A stretch of DNA of 64,000 nucleotides. Origin: Sphingomonadales bacterium (GTDB taxonomy: Bacteria > Pseudomonadota > Alphaproteobacteria > Sphingomonadales > Sphingomonadaceae). Made by a program: the position numbers and the translations under genes. Location of the stretch: positions 1-64,000 of the forward strand of contig JAGWMZ010000024.1 in assembly GCA_028871475.1 (NCBI GenBank), read 5' to 3'. Positions 17,648-25,995 of this stretch are shown here, in pieces. Each line of letters begins with the position of its first letter. Within the stretch, counting starts at the first letter, position 1. Under the pieces are notes generated by a model, which was not told the DNA's origin, searched no databases, and saw only the letters and a list, made by a program, of their open reading frames with translations.

Positions 17648-18109
17648 CTATCCATCTTTCAATCTTGATGACTGGGCGTCTTCCCCACTGGATGCCTTGG
17701 CTGCTTGCTGTTTAGATGGCTTCTTCGGCTTCGCCCCCTTCTTCGGTGCGGCTTTCGAGGAGAACATACCCTTCGTCATCGCGTAAGCGCACGCCCCAAC
17801 CTGGGCGACAGACCCAGCGATGAACGCCATAACCACCTTCTCGGTGATGATCCGCGTGGGTGGTGTGATCCCCGTTCGATCCTTCAGTTGCCAGAACTCC
17901 ATCAGCTCCCGGTGATCCACGGCTACGAGGACGATGGCCAAGATCCAGATCATGATGGTGGAGACGGCCAGGAGCCAGAAGACCCGACCGGGCAGGCTGT
18001 TGGGCTCCATTTTGGTGGTGGTGGCGATCTCGTAGTCGCCCTTTGCCTTCTCATCGAGGCCGTGGATGGCCGAAGGGCCACCCACGCTGTTCCCGGTTCC
18101 TGTAGCCAT
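17648..18109 (-). CDS. two-TM membrane protein of unknown function
   Basis: 153 residues: a soluble N-terminus of about 40, then hydrophobic helix VFWLLAVSTIMIWILAIVLV (about 43-62), a polar loop with KDRTGITPPTR, helix EKVVMAFIAGSVAQVGACAY (about 90-109) and a Lys/Ala/Ser-rich tail. The start codon overlaps the stop of the 72-residue gene by one base (TAATG), so the two form a coupled operon. I do not recognise a family; short two-helix proteins with a second helix of this kind recur in accessory islands. Base composition is less GC-rich than the flanking catabolic genes, and IS3 pieces lie on both sides. Confidence 0.7.
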   Translation of the reverse strand: MATGTGNSVGGPSAIHGLDEKAKGDYEIATTTKMEPNSLPGRVFWLLAVSTIMIWILAIVLVAVDHRELMEFWQLKDRTGITPPTRIITEKVVMAFIAGSVAQVGACAYAMTKGMFSSKAAPKKGAKPKKPSKQQAAKASSGEDAQSSRLKDG

Positions 18110-18327
18110 TAGCGGAGCAGCACCCGGATGCTCTTGCTGACATCTTCCTTGTCGCCCCGCATCACGATGACGCCGTCAGAGCTTGCTGCCTGCTGGGTGG
18201 CAAAGTTAGCGACGGCGATGGCTTTGCGAATCGCAGCCGACGCGGAGTTGACCCGGAAAGCTTTCTTCAATTCCTCAATATTATTAAAGGCTTCTCGGTC
18301 AAGCGAGAGAGTGAGGTTCTTATCCAT
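18109..18327 (-). CDS. 72-residue protein with ribbon-helix-helix-like N-terminus
   Basis: The peptide begins MDKNLTLSLDREAF, followed by IEELKKAFRVNSASAAIRKAI and AVANFATQQA: a beta strand and two helices in the order typical of ribbon-helix-helix repressors, with a C-terminal VIVMRGDKEDV strand region. It is translated just before the two-TM protein with a one-base overlap. It may be an autoregulator or antitoxin-like partner of that protein, which would be inference from size, order and fold only. ACAGGAGACAAGGG precedes the ATG. Confidence 0.65.
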   Translation of the reverse strand: MDKNLTLSLDREAFNNIEELKKAFRVNSASAAIRKAIAVANFATQQAASSDGVIVMRGDKEDVSKSIRVLLR

Positions 18328-18942
18328 ACCCTTGTCTCCTGTGACTTGGTGGTGACCTTATACATGAAAAACCCGTGCGTTTCCAGTGGCCAGGCATGGC
18401 GCCTAGCCCGGAGGCTTCCAAAGCAGGCACTCGCCTTGCGCCTGAACCGCACCGCTCTTGCCGAAGATTTCAGTTCTGGAGTTCTATGGCTTTCAAGGAG
18501 ATTGGTCCTTTTGAAGCTTACTCAAAAGAGACCGGACGGGCCAACGTCCTTGAGCCATTAGCCAGGTTGGGCAAGTAATCGTAATGCCGCTCTGCCAACG
18601 GGCGAGCGACGGCTCGAAGGGCGGAGAACGCAGTGCTACACCACGAAATGGGACACGATCATCGTAGCTGAGGGCGCAGCTAATGCGGCTCACTGTGGGA
18701 TCTGCGATGAAGCGATCGTAGACCGACGAATTGTGCCCAAAATCACTCTTGATTGACCCACGATTAAACGACCTCATCTGCAAGAGCGGTAAGGCGCTGC
18801 GCCGACTGGTCACAAGCCAGAAGATGCAGTTCAGGTAGCGGAACCCGGAGCAAAATCCCTACATATTCAGGGACGAACTCCGAAGCACCGTTATCTCCCG
18901 CTATCATGATGTCGCCATGGCCATGGGCCAAGGCTGAATGGA
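18328..18942. other. unassigned stretch between the small operon and the group II intron end
   Basis: 615 bases with no supported gene. On the minus strand about 50 codons ending at 18764 (AGDNGASEFVPEYVGILLRV, then ALADEVV and stop) read like a natural C-terminus, and the frame enters from the group II intron side. They could be the tail of a gene cut by that insertion. I do not recognise it. The promoter of the 72/153-residue operon must lie in 18328-18400. Confidence 0.35.
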
Positions 18943-19011
18943 GAGCCGTATGCGCTGAAAGGTGCACGTACGGTTCGGAGAGGGGAAGCGCTGATGCGCT
19001 TCCTACTCCAC
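18943..19011 (+). ncRNA. group II intron 3' end (domains V and VI)
   Basis: GAGCCGTATGCGCTGAAAGG followed by TGCACGTACGGTTC (18943-18976) is exactly 34 bases and has the domain V hallmarks: GAGCCGTAT/GTACGGTTC outer stem, GAAA tetraloop and two-base bulge. It is followed by a second hairpin, GGAAGCGC-TGAT-GCGCTTCC, with an unpaired A near its 3' base, as in branch-point domain VI. The intron end is placed at 19011 (..CCAC). Upstream domains I-IV and the reverse-transcriptase gene are absent, so only the 3' end remains. Confidence 0.8.
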
Positions 19012-19506
19012 TCTGGACTGCGGAAGCTTGGCTTTATATTGCAGCGGTGATCGACCTGTTTTCCCGTCGCGTAGTGGGCTGGTCAATGAGCGCGATCATG
19101 ACTCCCCTGTTGGTGGCAGATGCCATGATGATGGCGATCAGGCGCCGGGGTAAGCTCGATGCTCTGCTCCATCATTCGGATCAAGGCGGTCAATACACGA
19201 GCGAGCAATTCCAGCGCCTGATGCGCGACAATGGCGTGACCTGCTCCATGAGCCAGTCGGGCAACTGCTGGGACAACGCGGCGATGGAGAGTTCCTTCTC
19301 ATCCCTCAAGATCGAACGAGTCCACAGGAAAGTCTATCGGTCACGCAATCAGGCCAGGGCTGACGTGTTCGATTATATCGAGCGTTTCTACAATCCCACC
19401 CGCAGGCACTCGACGTTGGGCTCTGTCAACCCTATCGACTTCGAACGCCAGGCGGGGTTAGCCTAAAAAAGCTTATCTCGGTGTCCATCAAACCGGCAGC
19501 AGTTCA
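19012..19506 (+). mobile_element. IS3-family orfB 3' part and right end
   Basis: Codons from about 19014 read WTAEAWLYIAAVIDLFSR and continue through HHSDQGGQYTS (second catalytic Asp) and NAAMESSFSSLKIE (catalytic Glu) to stop 19464-19466: the rve-fold transposase of IS3 elements without its first 100 or so residues and first catalytic Asp. The right terminal repeat ends ...GCAGCAGTTCA at 19506. The group II intron 3' end abuts the 5' side, so the intron had entered the transposase gene. The terminal repeat partly matches the left end at 17515, but the two pieces face outward. Confidence 0.82.
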
Positions 19507-19845
19507 GGCCGAGTTGCCGCACGGCAAGGTGCCGCATAATGACGCTCCGCTGGCGCTGGTCATCTCGGGCGCCATTGTCGAACCGGGAGGTTATACCGCG
19601 ATTCTGTAGGGTATCTTCGTGTAAGGGCTTGCCAAGGCATGTTCGGCTGGAATGGCGCATCAGAAAAGGCGATTTTGCTCGATGACGCCCCAAATGCGGA
19701 TTCATATTCCACAGCGAACCGATAGATTGACAGATCTCGCAGCAGGGGCGGTGATCATGCGGCACAGATTTGTTGCGAACCCGGACCGAAAACTGGTGGA
19801 ACCGCCCTCGCCTGCGGCACACCATTTCATGCAAGGCATTGTGGT
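19507..19845. other. non-coding stretch upstream of the FAD oxidase
   Basis: 339 bases without a supported gene, between the IS3 right end and the oxidoreductase start. Open frames on either strand show no motif. It should contain the promoter for the 19846 gene, but I see no clear -35/-10 pair. Confidence 0.35.
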
Positions 19846-21132
19846 ATGACCAAGCCCAGCCCCATCTCCTACTGGCTCGCCAGCGCACCGAATTTCACCA
19901 GCGGCGCCAAAGGCTCGCCTGAGGGACGGGTCGATGTTGCTATTATCGGTGGAGGCCTGACCGGCCTTTCAGCAGCGCTGGCTCTGCGCCAGCGTGGCGC
20001 CAGTGTCACATTGCTGGAGGCCGGCAAAGTGGTAGGCGAAGCTTCCGGTCGCAACGGCGGCCAATGCAATGCGGGGACGCATCAGGATCATGGGTCGCTC
20101 ATTGCCTCGTTGGGCGAGGAACGTGCCTCGGCCTTCTATCGCGCTCATTGCGATGCGGTCGATACCGTTGAACGCATCGTCAAAGAGCAGGATATCGATT
20201 GCGCCTTCCGGCGTTGCGGACGCCTGAAACTGGCAGCCAAGCCGCAGCACTTTGAAAAAATGATGCGAGCGCATAATCTACTAAATCCCAGAGTCGATCC
20301 CGATATCGACCTGCTTTCTGCGAGCGATCTCGAGCGCGAAATCGGCACCCATGGCTATCACGGCGGCCTGCTGCAAAAGACCAGCGCCCAATTGCATGCC
20401 GGCCAGTTCGGCGTCGGCCTGGCCGAAGCAGCCTCACGCGCAGGAGCGAAGATCTTCGAGAACTGCACTGTGCTGGGCGCACAACGCTCGGGCAGCGGCT
20501 GGACTTTGCGCACCACGGGGGGAACTGTCCATGCCTCGCAAGTGCTGATGGCCACGGGCGGCGCCCCAGCCCAACGCGATTTCCGCTGGTTCCAGCGCCG
20601 CATGGTCGGCATCGGCGCCTTTATTGTCGCCACCAGCCCGCTGGACCCTGCCCTGATCGACCGGCTGCTGCCGCGACGGCGCAACTATGTCACCAGCCGC
20701 GTCATGGGCAATTTCTTCCGCCTATCGCCCGACAACCGCCTGATTTTCGGCGGACGGGCCCGCTTCGCCATCTCGAACGCCAAATCGGACGCGAAGAGCG
20801 GCGTGATTCTGGTCGATACGATGCACCGGATGTTTCCCGAACTGGCGGATGTCTGCATCGACCATGTGTGGGGCGGCATGGTCGACATGACCGCCGACCG
20901 TCTGCCGCGCGCGGGGCAGCATGATGGGCTGTACTATGCCGTGGGCTACAGTGGACATGGCGTGCAGATGGCGGTGCACATGGGCCAGAAGATGGCCGAC
21001 TATATGGCCGGCGACACAATGGCCAACCCGTGGGAAGACCTTGGCTGGCCAGCCATTCCCGGCCATCTGGGCAAACCATGGTTCCTGCCAGCCGTCGGCC
21101 TCTGGTACAAATTTCAGGACGTGATCCACTGA
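19846..21132 (+). CDS. FAD-dependent amine/D-amino-acid oxidase (DadA/PuuB type)
   Basis: 428 residues. The dinucleotide-binding motif VAIIGGGLTGLSAALALRQR is near residue 28, followed by the FAD-contacting EASGRNGGQCN segment. The C-terminal half has the VWGGMVDMTADRLPRAG and YAVGYSGHGVQM motifs that close the FAD site in the DAO superfamily. The EASGRNGGQ sequence is the style of gamma-glutamylputrescine oxidase and glycine/D-amino-acid oxidases. It oxidises a C-N bond to an imine. It is the only plus-strand gene at this end of the island; a second family member lies 0.4 kb away, convergent. The substrate is uncertain. Confidence 0.88.
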   Translation: MTKPSPISYWLASAPNFTSGAKGSPEGRVDVAIIGGGLTGLSAALALRQRGASVTLLEAGKVVGEASGRNGGQCNAGTHQDHGSLIASLGEERASAFYRAHCDAVDTVERIVKEQDIDCAFRRCGRLKLAAKPQHFEKMMRAHNLLNPRVDPDIDLLSASDLEREIGTHGYHGGLLQKTSAQLHAGQFGVGLAEAASRAGAKIFENCTVLGAQRSGSGWTLRTTGGTVHASQVLMATGGAPAQRDFRWFQRRMVGIGAFIVATSPLDPALIDRLLPRRRNYVTSRVMGNFFRLSPDNRLIFGGRARFAISNAKSDAKSGVILVDTMHRMFPELADVCIDHVWGGMVDMTADRLPRAGQHDGLYYAVGYSGHGVQMAVHMGQKMADYMAGDTMANPWEDLGWPAIPGHLGKPWFLPAVGLWYKFQDVIH

Positions 21133-21485
21133 GCCGCAGGCCTGTCACCTCCCCTTTATGCCATCAGCCAGGGATCATCGCTGACAGCGCGCGCTCAGAG
21201 GCAGGAACACTCGTGCCGGACGACGGAAAATCCATGGACCTCCTCGTGCAGTTTGCTGCCGATACCGACCCGCCCCGGTCACCATGTCCGCCTTGCGCCT
21301 AACACTGCAAAGGATCTGCGCTTTGGTTGTCAGCTCTTTGTCGGCTGCGGGCATGAGCCGTCCAATGCTTAAATATCGCGACATCGAGATCCTGCATACT
21401 GGCTGGCTTCCCGCTGTCGTTGGGCTGGGATCATCAGCGGGCGAAACGCAAGTTTCACCCGGTCATCCTGGGTCGACGTAGCGCA
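21133..21485. other. convergent gap between the two oxidase genes
   Basis: About 350 bases without a supported gene. Both flanking genes point into it, so it need only hold transcript ends; one hairpin terminator is annotated at its right side. Short open frames have no recognisable features. Confidence 0.4.
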
Positions 21486-21513
21486 TAAAAAACGGGCCTT
21501 CGCGCCCCCTTTT
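21486..21513 (-). terminator. intrinsic terminator of the minus-strand catabolic operon
   Basis: On the minus strand GGGC-GCGAAG-GCCC is followed by GTTTTTT, a compact GC stem with a T-run. It lies 20 bases after the stop codon of the second FAD oxidase and ends the operon that starts near 28.2 kb. Confidence 0.65.
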
Positions 21514-21532
21514 CCTATTGGCTTCACCCCAT

Positions 21533-22861
21533 TCAGAAATCGGCCACATCCACCCTGCCACCCGGCAGGAAGCGCGAAAGACTATAATCCTGCGGGTCAA
21601 CGATGGGCGCGGAACCTGTTGCCAGATCAGCCGCCAGATGGCCCGCTCCAGGACCGATGCCGAAGCCATGTCCACTGAATCCCGCCGCCAGAATCATGCC
21701 TGGCACGCTGGGTACCTCGCCGATCACCGGAACACCATCAGGCGTGCTATCGACGTAGCCTGCCCATGAGGCGACAACTGGCACCTTGCGCAACGAAGGC
21801 ACCAACTCGGAGGCCCGCTCCTGCGCCTTGACCACGGCAGCCGCATCAACCCGGGCGTCGAGAATGCGCATGGCCTCCATCGGCGTGGGCTGATCCAGAC
21901 GCCAGCGCTTGACGCCTTCATGCCCCGCACGCCAGCCCGCGAAGTCTCCTGGGAAGAGATTACGCCAACGCTTGGCGAACATCGGCAGAAAATCGCGATG
22001 AAAGCGTAAGAGCTGCGGTGTGGGATCGACCCGCGCCCGACCACTGACAGCCAACGTATGAATCCCCTCACCGCGCCGGGTGATCGCCACCGACTTGCTG
22101 AAAAAGGCATCCGGCAAATGCAGAGCGCTGGTCGCTACCGCCGCGATGGTCTGGCGGACCGCCGCCTGCGGGAAACGCACACCAAGCTGATAACAGAAGG
22201 ACGAGGCCCATGCTCCGCCCGCCATCACCACCAGCTTCGTGCGGATGGTGCCCTTCTCCGTGACGACCGCGCTGACCGCGCCGCCACTGGTTTCAAGCCC
22301 ACGCGCGGCGCAGCCCTGATGAATGCTGCTGCCCATCGCGATCAGCGCCTTGGCGACGGCAGGTGCGGCCAGACCCGGATTGGCGATGCCATCGGTGGGC
22401 GACCAAACGCCACCGAGCCAGCTCTTGTCAGTAAAGGCACCGGCGCGGGCCATGGCCTGCTGCCCATCGAGCATATGAGTTTCCACGCCCACGGTACGGG
22501 CGAAACGGCCCCAGCTGGCCCAGGTTTCCAGCTCCTGCTCATTGTTGCTGGCGTAAAACAGACCGCAACGCTGAAAGCCGGTCTTCTCACCGCTTTCCGC
22601 CGAGAAACGCTCCCACAGGTCAAGGCTCTTGGTTGAAAGAGGGAGTTCACGGGCATCACGGTTCTGCTGACGACACCAGCCCCAGTTGCGACTCGACTGC
22701 TCGCCGCCGATGACGCCTTTCTCGATCAGAGCCACCTTCATGCCGCGCTGCGCCAGGTAATAGGCGGTAAAGCAGCCGATGATCCCGCCGCCAATGACAA
22801 TGGCATCCACTTCAGCAGGCAGATGAGAAGAAGATTCGATGTAACGCAACGGTGCAGGCAT
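21533..22861 (-). CDS. FAD-dependent oxidoreductase (DadA family)
   Basis: 442 residues with an FAD-binding Rossmann motif VIGGGIIGCFTAYYLAQRG near residue 22, GEQSSRNWGWCRQQNRD after it, and the C-terminal GYVDSTPDGVPVIGEVP and AAGFSGHGFGIGPG segments. The SRNWGWCRQQ form is typical of a DadA-like subgroup often found with aldehyde dehydrogenase and RidA genes. It converts an amine or D-amino acid to an imine; the adjacent RidA would hydrolyse that imine and the aldehyde dehydrogenase oxidise a resulting aldehyde. It is the last gene of a minus-strand cluster, 45 bases after the dehydrogenase gene. Confidence 0.88.
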   Translation of the reverse strand: MPAPLRYIESSSHLPAEVDAIVIGGGIIGCFTAYYLAQRGMKVALIEKGVIGGEQSSRNWGWCRQQNRDARELPLSTKSLDLWERFSAESGEKTGFQRCGLFYASNNEQELETWASWGRFARTVGVETHMLDGQQAMARAGAFTDKSWLGGVWSPTDGIANPGLAAPAVAKALIAMGSSIHQGCAARGLETSGGAVSAVVTEKGTIRTKLVVMAGGAWASSFCYQLGVRFPQAAVRQTIAAVATSALHLPDAFFSKSVAITRRGEGIHTLAVSGRARVDPTPQLLRFHRDFLPMFAKRWRNLFPGDFAGWRAGHEGVKRWRLDQPTPMEAMRILDARVDAAAVVKAQERASELVPSLRKVPVVASWAGYVDSTPDGVPVIGEVPSVPGMILAAGFSGHGFGIGPGAGHLAADLATGSAPIVDPQDYSLSRFLPGGRVDVADF

Positions 22862-22906
22862 GGTCAGCGCCTTCTTTCACTTGAACGCAGGTCAGGGAGA
22901 CTCGGA

Positions 22907-24367
22907 TCAGCCAAAGCCGACAATGGCCTTGGTTTCCAGATAATCCTCAAAGCCCTCCAGGCCATATTCGCGTCCGTTGCCCGAACGCTTGTAGCCGCCA
23001 AACGGCGCGTGGGCGTCCCATGCCGGATGGTTGATATGGACCTGCCCCGTGCGGATTCGGCGGGCGACCGCGCGGGCCTGGGCCAGATCCCGGCCCTGCA
23101 CATGGCCGCCCAGGCCATAGACTGTGTCATTGGCCAGCGCCACGGCCTCATCCACATCGTCATAGGCCATGATGCTGAGCACGGGCCCGAAGATTTCTTC
23201 CTGCGCTATACTCATGTCGGCGGTCACCCCTGAAAACACAGTGGGCCGGGCATAGAAACCTTGCGACAGCCCCTCGGGCCGCCCCAGCCCGCCACAGATC
23301 AGCCGGGCGCCGTCGGCGAGGCCCGCCTCGATCATCTCCTGCACGCGGTTGAACTGGGCCTGATTGGCGATGGGGCCAAGCACCGTGTCTTCATCCAACG
23401 GATCGCCCACGCGGATCTGCGCGACGGTGGCGATCGCCAGCGCCTCGACTTGCGCCAGCCTGTCGCGCGGCACGATCATCCGCGTGGGGGCGCTGCAGGA
23501 CTGGCCGACATTGCGAAAGGCGGTCATCACCCCGCTGGCGACGACCGTCTCGAAATCGGCGTCGGGCAGCAGGACATTGGGCGATTTGCCACCCAATTCC
23601 TGAGTCACGCGCTTCACGGTCGGCGCGGCGGCCTGCGCCACCAGCACGCCCGCACGGTTCGATCCGGTGATCGAGATCATGTCGATGTCGGGGTGGGACG
23701 CCATGGCGCCGCCAATCTCGGGCCCGGTGCCATTGACCAGATTGAAAACGCCGGCGGGCAGACCCGCATCATGCAGGATCCGAGCGAACATGATGGCGTT
23801 GAGCGGGGACAGCTCGCTGGGCTTGAGCACGATGGTGCAGCCCGCGGCAATGGCCGGCGCGACCTTCGCGGTGATCTGATAGAGCGGCCAGTTCCATGGC
23901 GTGATCAGCCCGCAGACGCCGATGGGCTCACGCACAGTGGCCGTCGTGCCGCGCAGCGTCTCGAAAGGATAGGCCGCCAGCACATCGATGGCCGCGCGCA
24001 CATGGGCGATGGCAAAGGGCACATGGGCCGCGCGCGCATGGCTGACCGCCGCGCCCATTTCCAGCGTCAACATCCGGGCCAGAGCTTCGGCCCGCTCTTG
24101 GATCAGCGCCTCGATGCGTTCAAGCCAGGCGATGCGCTGAGCAACCGAGGTGGCCGCAAAGGCGGGAAAGGCACGGCGCGCGGCAGCCACGGCGCGATCA
24201 AGGTCAGCCCCGGTCGCGCCGGTCAGACGAACCACCACGGTTTCACGCGAAGGGTCGATCACCGGCAGGCGCTCGCTTCCCGTCACCGGCAGCCACTGGC
24301 CGTCGATATAGGCATGATCGAGGCAGGCCAGAAGATCCGGGCTCAAGGGGTCGAGTACATGGGTCAT
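22907..24367 (-). CDS. NAD(P)-dependent aldehyde dehydrogenase
   Basis: 486 residues, standard family size. The motifs are TPWNWPLYQI (cofactor/substrate floor), KPSELSPLN, the catalytic Glu in QELGGKSPNV and the nucleophilic Cys in FRNVGQSCSAPTR; EIFGPVLSI lies near the end. The start codon overlaps the RidA stop (ATGA). Placed between RidA and the FAD oxidase, it probably turns the aldehyde released from amine oxidation into an acid. It is not closely similar to the second aldehyde dehydrogenase of the island (39139-40602). Confidence 0.92.
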   Translation of the reverse strand: MTHVLDPLSPDLLACLDHAYIDGQWLPVTGSERLPVIDPSRETVVVRLTGATGADLDRAVAAARRAFPAFAATSVAQRIAWLERIEALIQERAEALARMLTLEMGAAVSHARAAHVPFAIAHVRAAIDVLAAYPFETLRGTTATVREPIGVCGLITPWNWPLYQITAKVAPAIAAGCTIVLKPSELSPLNAIMFARILHDAGLPAGVFNLVNGTGPEIGGAMASHPDIDMISITGSNRAGVLVAQAAAPTVKRVTQELGGKSPNVLLPDADFETVVASGVMTAFRNVGQSCSAPTRMIVPRDRLAQVEALAIATVAQIRVGDPLDEDTVLGPIANQAQFNRVQEMIEAGLADGARLICGGLGRPEGLSQGFYARPTVFSGVTADMSIAQEEIFGPVLSIMAYDDVDEAVALANDTVYGLGGHVQGRDLAQARAVARRIRTGQVHINHPAWDAHAPFGGYKRSGNGREYGLEGFEDYLETKAIVGFG

Positions 24368-24789
24368 CGCGGCGAGTCCTGCTCTTGAGGCCCGCAGGCC
24401 GCGATCGCGTCAATTTCCACGAGATAGCCGTAGTGCAGCTCCGGCACGGGCACGACAGTGCGCGCCGGGCGGACATCGCCCATCACCTCGGCATAGATGG
24501 CGTTGAAGCGTGGCCAGTTCTCCACGCCCACGATGTAGGCGGTGACCTTGGCGATATCCGCCGGTCCCGCTCCCGCCGCAGCCAGAGCGGCCAGCATATT
24601 GGCCAGCGCCTGCCGCACCTGTGCCTCGAAAGCAAGATCGGCGGTGTGCGTGCCGTCGGGCCGGATGCCCAGTTGCCCGGCGGTGAACACCAGATCCCCG
24701 ACCCGCGCGGCATGGCTGTAATGACCGCCGGGGCGGGCCAGTGTCTCGGGCATAAAGGTCTGGACGGTCGGTGTTATTGGCTTTGTCAT
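24364..24789 (-). CDS. RidA/YjgF-family imine deaminase
   Basis: 141 residues from ATG 24789. It contains GHYSHAARVGDLVFTAGQLG, the family core, and ends with ARTVVPVPELHYGYLVEIDA; the Arg in RPARTVV is the residue that binds the carboxylate of imine/enamine substrates. RidA proteins hydrolyse reactive 2-imino acids made by PLP enzymes and amino-acid oxidases. It lies four bases after the D-serine-dehydratase-like gene and overlaps the aldehyde dehydrogenase start, so all three are co-translated. That order fits detoxification of imines within this pathway. Confidence 0.9.
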   Translation of the reverse strand: MTKPITPTVQTFMPETLARPGGHYSHAARVGDLVFTAGQLGIRPDGTHTADLAFEAQVRQALANMLAALAAAGAGPADIAKVTAYIVGVENWPRFNAIYAEVMGDVRPARTVVPVPELHYGYLVEIDAIAACGPQEQDSPR

Positions 24790-24793
24790 CGGC

Positions 24794-25969
24794 TTACCAT
24801 CCCCGCATGCGTGGCCAGCGCGCGACGATCGCGCGGCTGCCGGTTTCAACGATCTGATAAGTTTCGTGCTGCGCCCCGGTGGCGCAGGCATGGTTGGGAA
24901 ACACCCGGACCCTTTGCCCCAGCGCCAGCTCGGGCAAGGCCCCTGTGCTGCCCGGACGGACGGTGAGAATACCATGCTCCTGGCTGGCATCGCCGACGAT
25001 CACATCGCCAAAAGGCACGCCATCGATATCACAAACCAGTCCATAGCCCTGATCGACCGGATGAGTCTGCGTACCCCGGTCCCGCGACATGGCCATCCAT
25101 CCCGCATCGGTCAAAATCCAGCCCTTTTGAGGGCGATGGCCGATCACGGTGGCCAGCACGGACAAAGCGATATCATCGGTCGAGCAGACGCCAATCCCGT
25201 GCATCACCAGATCGAAGAAAACGAAGACCCCCGCGCGCACCTCGGTCACCCCGTCAAGGTTACGCGCGAAATGCGCGGTAGGGGTCGAGCCGACGCTGAC
25301 CACAGGGCAGGCATGGCCCTTTGCCCGCAAGGCCAGCGAGGCGTCGACTGCGGCAGCGCGCTCCGCCTCTGCCGCTTCGGGCAGGCCCGCGCCGTCACGG
25401 CAAGCGTAGGATTCTCCAGCATGGGTGAGCACGCCGCGCAAAACAACTCCGCCGTCCCGCAGCATGTCGGCGATGAGGATCAGGGCGGGATCGTCGGGCA
25501 GCAATCCGCCCCGGTGACCATCGCAATCCACCTCGATCAGCACGGCGGGCATGGCCAGGCCCCGGCCTGCGGCATCGGCGAGCACTCCGGCCTGCTCAAC
25601 GGAATCGATCAGCACGCTCAGATCGACGCCCTGCGCCACCAGCGCGCTGGCCCTGCCGATCTTCTCCGGCGCCAGACCGACGGCATAGGTGATATCGGTA
25701 AAGCCATGCGCCGCGAAATAATCCGCCTCGGCCAGCGTGGAGACCGTGATCGGCCCGCTGCCTCCGGGAAAAAAGCGGCGGGCTACATCGACCGATTTGC
25801 CCGTTTTCACATGAGGCCGGAACTGGACGCCGAGGTCTGAAAGGCGCGCGCGCAGCCGGGCGATGTTGCGGTCAACCCTGGCAACGTCAAGGATCAGGGC
25901 CGGCGTGGCAATCGAGTCCAGACTGGCTGTCTCGACGGTTGCGGAGGGCTTGGTGGCGGTTTCGATCAT
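24794..25969 (-). CDS. D-serine dehydratase/D-threonine aldolase-like PLP enzyme
   Basis: 391 residues of the DSD1/alanine-racemase-N type. The Schiff-base Lys is in FRPHVKTGKS (K55). The metal-binding His and Cys are in VFPNHACAT near the C-terminus, the pair that coordinates zinc in eukaryote-type D-serine dehydratase and related D-threonine aldolase. The family acts on D-serine, D-threonine or 3-hydroxy-D-aspartate to give keto acids with ammonia, or aldehydes. It lies directly upstream of RidA, as expected for an enzyme releasing an enamine. The exact D-amino-acid substrate cannot be read from sequence. Confidence 0.87.
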   Translation of the reverse strand: MIETATKPSATVETASLDSIATPALILDVARVDRNIARLRARLSDLGVQFRPHVKTGKSVDVARRFFPGGSGPITVSTLAEADYFAAHGFTDITYAVGLAPEKIGRASALVAQGVDLSVLIDSVEQAGVLADAAGRGLAMPAVLIEVDCDGHRGGLLPDDPALILIADMLRDGGVVLRGVLTHAGESYACRDGAGLPEAAEAERAAAVDASLALRAKGHACPVVSVGSTPTAHFARNLDGVTEVRAGVFVFFDLVMHGIGVCSTDDIALSVLATVIGHRPQKGWILTDAGWMAMSRDRGTQTHPVDQGYGLVCDIDGVPFGDVIVGDASQEHGILTVRPGSTGALPELALGQRVRVFPNHACATGAQHETYQIVETGSRAIVARWPRMRGW

Positions 25970-25995
25970 GTTCGATCCTATGGACTACAGGAGGG

